From: Acidimicrobiia bacterium
GTDB lineage: Bacteria > Actinomycetota > Acidimicrobiia > IMCC26256 > JACDBD01
DNA: 8,432 bases
Assembly (NCBI GenBank): GCA_031177445.1
Contig: JAPSGP010000102.1
Location: 1 to 8,432 of the forward strand
Reading direction: 5' to 3'
Positions 5,894 to 8,432 of the stretch are shown here, piece by piece. Within the stretch, counting starts at the first letter, position 1; every line of letters starts with the position of its first letter. The notes under the pieces are model-generated. The model saw nothing but the letters and a program-made list of their open reading frames with translations, was not told where the DNA came from and did not search any database. A program made the translations under genes and the position numbers.

Positions 5894-7360
5894 TTGGCCG
5901 CGCCCGTCGAACATCCGCCCAACGTCGTCGTCATCGGCGCCGGTCCGGCCGGCCTCACCGCGGCCTACATGCTCACCAAGCACGGGCTGGCCTCGACCGT
6001 GCTCGAGGCCGACTCGGTGGTCGGCGGCATCAGCCGCACCGCCGAGCGTGAAGGCTGGCGATTCGACATCGGCGGCCATCGCTTCTTCACCAAGGTGAAG
6101 CCGGTCGAGGATCTCTGGTTCGAGATCCTCGGCCCCGACGACTTCCTCCGTCGCCCTCGGATGAGCCGGATCTTCTACAAGGGCAAGTTCTACGACTACC
6201 CGATCTCGGCGATGAACGCACTGCGCAACCTCGGTCCCGTCGAGGCCTTGCGCTGTGTCGCGTCGTACCTCTGGGTCCGGGTCCGCCCTCCGAAGGACCA
6301 GTCGACACTCGAAGGTTTCGTCGCCTCGCGCTTCGGCTGGCGGCTCTACCGCCACTTCTTCCAGACGCAGAGCGAGAAGGTGTGGGGCGTGCCCTGCACG
6401 GAGATCCAAGCCGATTGGGGCGCGCAGCGGATCAAGAACCTCTCGCTCTTCCGGGCGGTGTGGGAGGCGCTCAAGCCGAAGCAGCTCCGCCGGCGAGCCG
6501 ACAAGTCCAAGCAGGTGACGAGCCTCATCGAGGAGTTCAACTACCCGAAGTACGGGCCCGGGATGATGTGGGAGCGTTGCACCGAGCTCGTGACCGCCGG
6601 TGGCACCAAGGTCGCGATGAACTCGAGCGTGACGCGCGTGCACCACGAGAACGGGCGGGCGGTCGCCGTGACGGCCGAGACCGACGGGGCCCCGACGCGG
6701 TACGACTGCACGCACGTGATCTCGTCGATGCCGATCAGTGCCCTGGTGCGTTCGATGGATCCTCCCGTCCCAGCCGAGGTGCGCGCCGCCGCCGACAGCT
6801 TGCGCTACCGGGAGCACATCACGGTCGGGCTCGTGATTCCCGAGGAAGATGCCTTCCCCGACAACTGGGTCTACATCAACGACGCCGACGTCAAAGTCGG
6901 CCGGGTCCAGAACTTCGGCCGCTGGTCGCCGTACATGGTGCGCGAGGGGAAGACGTGCCTGGGCCTCGAGCTGTTCGTGAACGAAGGCGACGAGTGGTGG
7001 ACGATGCCCGACAGCGCGTTGATCGAGAACGGCAAGCGTGAGCTCGAGCAGATCGGCTTGATCCGAGCAGCGCGCGTGGAGTCGGGCTACGTCATCCGCA
7101 CACCGAAGGCGTACCCGTTCTACGACGCCACGTACAAGAACAACGTCGCCGTGCTCGCCGATTGGCTCCAGGCCAACGCGCCGAACGTCTATCCCGTCGG
7201 TCGAAACGGGATGCACCGATACAACAACCAGGACCACTCGATGTACACGGCCATGCTCTCGGTCGAGAACATCTTCGGTGCCGACCACGACGTCTGGTCG
7301 GTCAACGTCGAGGCCGAGTACCACGAGGAGCACTCCACCGAGGAGCGCGTCAGTACTTAG
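5894..7360 (+). CDS. FAD-dependent oxidoreductase resembling UDP-galactopyranose mutase
   Basis: This 488-residue protein starts at TTG, directly after an in-frame TGA and 6 nt past a GGAG. The dinucleotide-binding motif is GAGPAG at 15-20, with E38 as the probable ribose ligand. GGISR at 44-48 and DIGGHRFF at 58-65 complete the FAD-contact region, and GRNGMHRYNNQDHSM at 436-450 is the C-terminal flavin motif. GGH near residue 62 and NQDHS near 445 recall eukaryotic-type UDP-galactopyranose mutases, which isomerise UDP-Galp to UDP-Galf with reduced FAD. Many bacterial relatives are annotated only as NAD(P)/FAD-dependent oxidoreductase or amine oxidase, so the activity is open. No membrane helix or signal peptide is evident; the protein should be cytoplasmic. 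Neighbouring glycosyltransferases suggest a role in supplying or modifying an activated sugar or lipid-linked sugar. Its stop abuts the terminator hairpin shared with the convergent GT2 gene. Confidence 0.88.
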   Translation: MAAPVEHPPNVVVIGAGPAGLTAAYMLTKHGLASTVLEADSVVGGISRTAEREGWRFDIGGHRFFTKVKPVEDLWFEILGPDDFLRRPRMSRIFYKGKFYDYPISAMNALRNLGPVEALRCVASYLWVRVRPPKDQSTLEGFVASRFGWRLYRHFFQTQSEKVWGVPCTEIQADWGAQRIKNLSLFRAVWEALKPKQLRRRADKSKQVTSLIEEFNYPKYGPGMMWERCTELVTAGGTKVAMNSSVTRVHHENGRAVAVTAETDGAPTRYDCTHVISSMPISALVRSMDPPVPAEVRAAADSLRYREHITVGLVIPEEDAFPDNWVYINDADVKVGRVQNFGRWSPYMVREGKTCLGLELFVNEGDEWWTMPDSALIENGKRELEQIGLIRAARVESGYVIRTPKAYPFYDATYKNNVAVLADWLQANAPNVYPVGRNGMHRYNNQDHSMYTAMLSVENIFGADHDVWSVNVEAEYHEEHSTEERVST

Positions 7361-7388
7361 GGCGGAGGCGATGCCCCCCGCCTCTGCC
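7361..7388. terminator. Shared hairpin between convergent genes, probable bidirectional terminator
   Basis: A 10-bp stem (7361-7370 with 7379-7388) and an 8-nt loop fill the whole gap between the two stop codons. Read on the plus strand every position pairs, with one G-U wobble (7364 with 7385). Read on the minus strand that position is an A-C mismatch. The stem begins one base after the FAD gene's TAG, and its other arm ends on the last base of the GT2 gene's TAG (7388-7390). There is no T-run on either side, which is common for actinobacterial terminators. Confidence 0.6.
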
Positions 7389-8125
7389 TACACCGAGCGT
7401 CGACGCGCTCTGAACCGGCGGAAGCGGTCGCGGATGCCCCACCAGGTGACGAGCATGAGCTCCTCGGCGAAGATGCCCCAGGTCATCTTCGAGTACCCGC
7501 GCATCCGATCGGTGAACTCGATCGGTGTCTCGACGATGCGGCCGCCCCACCTCCACACCCGATACTGCGTCTCGATCTGGAACCCGTAGCCCATGGCGCG
7601 GGTGGTCGCGTAGTCGATCGCCTTGAGCACGTCGGCGCGATAGGCGCGGTAGCCGGACGTCGCGTCGCGCACGCTCGTTCCCAGTGCCAAGGCGGCATAG
7701 CGGTTCCCGTAGCGCGAGAGCGCGCGGCGGAACCACGGCCAGTGCGGGATCGAGCCGCCGGGGACATAACGGGACCCGATGACCACGTCGGCGCTGGCGT
7801 CGAGCTTCGCCAGGAGCGTGGGGAGCACCTCGGGGTCGTGCGAGAGGTCGGCGTCCATCTGGACGAGGACGTCGTAGCCCTTGTCGAGCCCGATCGAGAA
7901 GCCGGCCCGGTACGCGCTGCCGAGCCCCGACTTGGCCGGCCGTCGCAGCACGTCGATCCGACCCAAGTCGGCGGCTGCCTGCTCGGCAATGGCGGCGGTC
8001 CGGTCGGGACTGTTGTCGTCGACGACGAGGATGTCGGCATCGGGTGCGGCGGCTCGAACCCGCTGGAGGAGCTCGGTGATGTTCTCGGCCTCGACGTAGG
8101 TCGGGACGACGACCAGGGTCCGCAC
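7388..8125 (-). CDS. GT2 polyprenol-phosphate-mannose synthase (Ppm1/DPM1 type)
   Basis: The 245-residue product matches the single-domain, soluble DPM1 form. Ordered motifs are VVPTYVEAENI at 6-16, VVDDNSPD at 34-41, QMDADLSHDP at 89-98 with the metal-binding DAD at 91-93, GSRYVPGG at 117-124, and DRMRGYSKM in the C-terminal third. It should transfer mannose from GDP-mannose to polyprenyl phosphate at the cytoplasmic membrane face, providing donor for GT-C mannosyltransferases such as the two encoded at 3044-5742. It lacks the acyltransferase domain fused to Ppm1 in M. tuberculosis and has no added membrane helices. The GTG at 8125 gives the standard family N-terminus (MRTLVVVPTY); it has no Shine-Dalgarno, but a TAGCTT -10-like box ends 7 nt before it. 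Glucose or another sugar as donor is possible, though the motifs favour mannose. Confidence 0.92.
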   Translation of the reverse strand: MRTLVVVPTYVEAENITELLQRVRAAAPDADILVVDDNSPDRTAAIAEQAAADLGRIDVLRRPAKSGLGSAYRAGFSIGLDKGYDVLVQMDADLSHDPEVLPTLLAKLDASADVVIGSRYVPGGSIPHWPWFRRALSRYGNRYAALALGTSVRDATSGYRAYRADVLKAIDYATTRAMGYGFQIETQYRVWRWGGRIVETPIEFTDRMRGYSKMTWGIFAEELMLVTWWGIRDRFRRFRARRRSV

Positions 8126-8132
8126 TGGCGAA

Positions 8133-8138
8133 AAGCTA
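8133..8138 (-). promoter_or_regulatory. Candidate -10 box of a leaderless promoter for the GT2 gene
   Basis: On the minus strand TAGCTT is followed by 7 nt (TTCGCCA) and the GTG start at 8125. With no ribosome binding site in front of the GTG, this spacing suggests that the transcript starts at the codon itself. The following TTCGCC is the same as that after the -10 candidate at 3030-3035. Confidence 0.4.
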
Positions 8139-8143
8139 CTGGA

Positions 8144-8163
8144 CCGGGGTGCAAGATCCCCGG
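8144..8163. repeat. Inverted repeat CCGGGG-8 nt-CCCCGG between two minus-strand genes
   Basis: A perfect 6-bp stem with an 8-nt loop lies in the 63-bp gap between the end of the partial gene (8189) and the start of the GT2 gene (8125). It ends 6 nt before the GT2 -10 candidate, so it covers the expected -35 region. It could be a terminator for the upstream gene or an operator; no T-run follows. Confidence 0.35.
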
Positions 8164-8188
8164 GCCGGCGGGCGCACCGAGCGCGCGT

Positions 8189-8432
8189 CTACTTGTCGCA
8201 CTTCTCGTAGAGCTCGTACAGCCCACCCCTGCCGTAAGTATCCACCAGACAAAACCTGCGGTCGAGCACGCGGTTGGGCTCGCGGGGACCGAACTTGCGG
8301 GCGTCATTGGGCTCGTCCCAGTCGTTCCACACCGACGACAGGATGGCCACGTCGGCGGACCGCAGGTCGTCGGCCAACCGTGAGCCCTTGCGGTTGGCGA
8401 CGCCGGGATCCATCTCACTGCGATATCGAAGG
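8189..8432 (-). CDS. C-terminal fragment of an unidentified gene, possibly a GT-C glycosyltransferase
   Basis: Only the last 80 residues are in the window. The frame is open to the right edge, and the internal ATG at 8413 is unlikely to be the true start because open frame continues upstream of it. The piece is soluble and rich in charged residues, with motifs PGVANRKGSRLADDL, then SSVWNDWDEPND, EPNRVL, a cysteine in RRFCLV and a near-terminal cysteine in YELYEKC. These two cysteines could form a disulfide outside the cytoplasm. I recall comparable tails on large actinobacterial membrane proteins of the dolichyl-phosphate-mannose mannosyltransferase type, and the next gene makes the likely donor lipid, so a periplasmic C-terminal domain of such an enzyme is a reasonable guess. 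The identification is weak. The gene ends 63 bp before the GT2 start in the same direction. Confidence 0.7.
   Translation of the reverse strand, partial: LRYRSEMDPGVANRKGSRLADDLRSADVAILSSVWNDWDEPNDARKFGPREPNRVLDRRFCLVDTYGRGGLYELYEKCDK

Noticed and set aside
5642..7333. Minus-strand frame of 563 codons opposite the FAD enzyme gene
   Set aside because: It is the longest frame in the window, but it mirrors the FAD gene's codons, has no recognisable domain and would cross the intergenic region; the plus strand has FAD motifs at both ends.
7742..8383. Plus-strand frame of 213 codons opposite the GT2 gene and the right-edge fragment
   Set aside because: Glycine/valine/aspartate-rich shadow that spans an intergenic region on the other strand.

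Overview
The window is GC-rich and gene-dense, with short intergenic gaps and 4-bp gene overlaps. Its start codons are ATG, GTG and TTG, and several -10 boxes are TANNNT hexamers lying directly in front of start codons. This points to an actinobacterium. The gene content (an AftB-type arabinofuranosyltransferase homologue, a Ppm1/DPM1-type mannose-lipid synthase, GT39 and PIG-V GT-C enzymes) fits a non-model lineage such as Acidimicrobiia, but that placement is inference. No rRNA, tRNA, insertion sequence, CRISPR array or phage gene was seen.

Layout. On the minus strand, 1-1407 is a membrane glycosyltransferase resembling mycobacterial AftB, cut at its C-terminus by the left edge. It diverges across an 88-bp region, holding a perfect 14-bp palindrome and two candidate -10 boxes, from a plus-strand pair: a zinc-dependent medium-chain alcohol dehydrogenase (1496-2548) and a VOC-fold metalloprotein (2545-2982), which overlap by 4 bp. 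A second plus-strand pair follows: a GT39/PMT_2-like GT-C glycosyltransferase (3044-4624) and a PIG-V-like mannosyltransferase (4621-5742), also overlapping by 4 bp. After a 151-bp gap comes a TTG-initiated FAD enzyme resembling UDP-galactopyranose mutases (5894-7360). It converges on a minus-strand GT2 polyprenol-phosphate-mannose synthase (7388-8125), with a shared hairpin between the two stop codons. The right edge holds the 80-residue C-terminal end of another minus-strand gene (8189-8432).

How the parts may work together. The GT2 enzyme would make polyprenyl-phospho-mannose on the cytoplasmic side. GT-C enzymes such as the PIG-V-like and GT39-like proteins use lipid-phosphate sugars of that kind on the outer face of the membrane. 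The AftB-like protein would use polyprenyl-phospho-arabinofuranose in the same way, and a UGM-like enzyme could supply a furanose sugar nucleotide. Taken together the window looks like an envelope polysaccharide or lipoglycan/glycoprotein glycosylation locus, with an unrelated-looking dehydrogenase/VOC pair inserted. The individual families are known. What is less familiar is the combination, the UGM-like enzyme of unassigned activity, and a shared leaderless start architecture at three genes.
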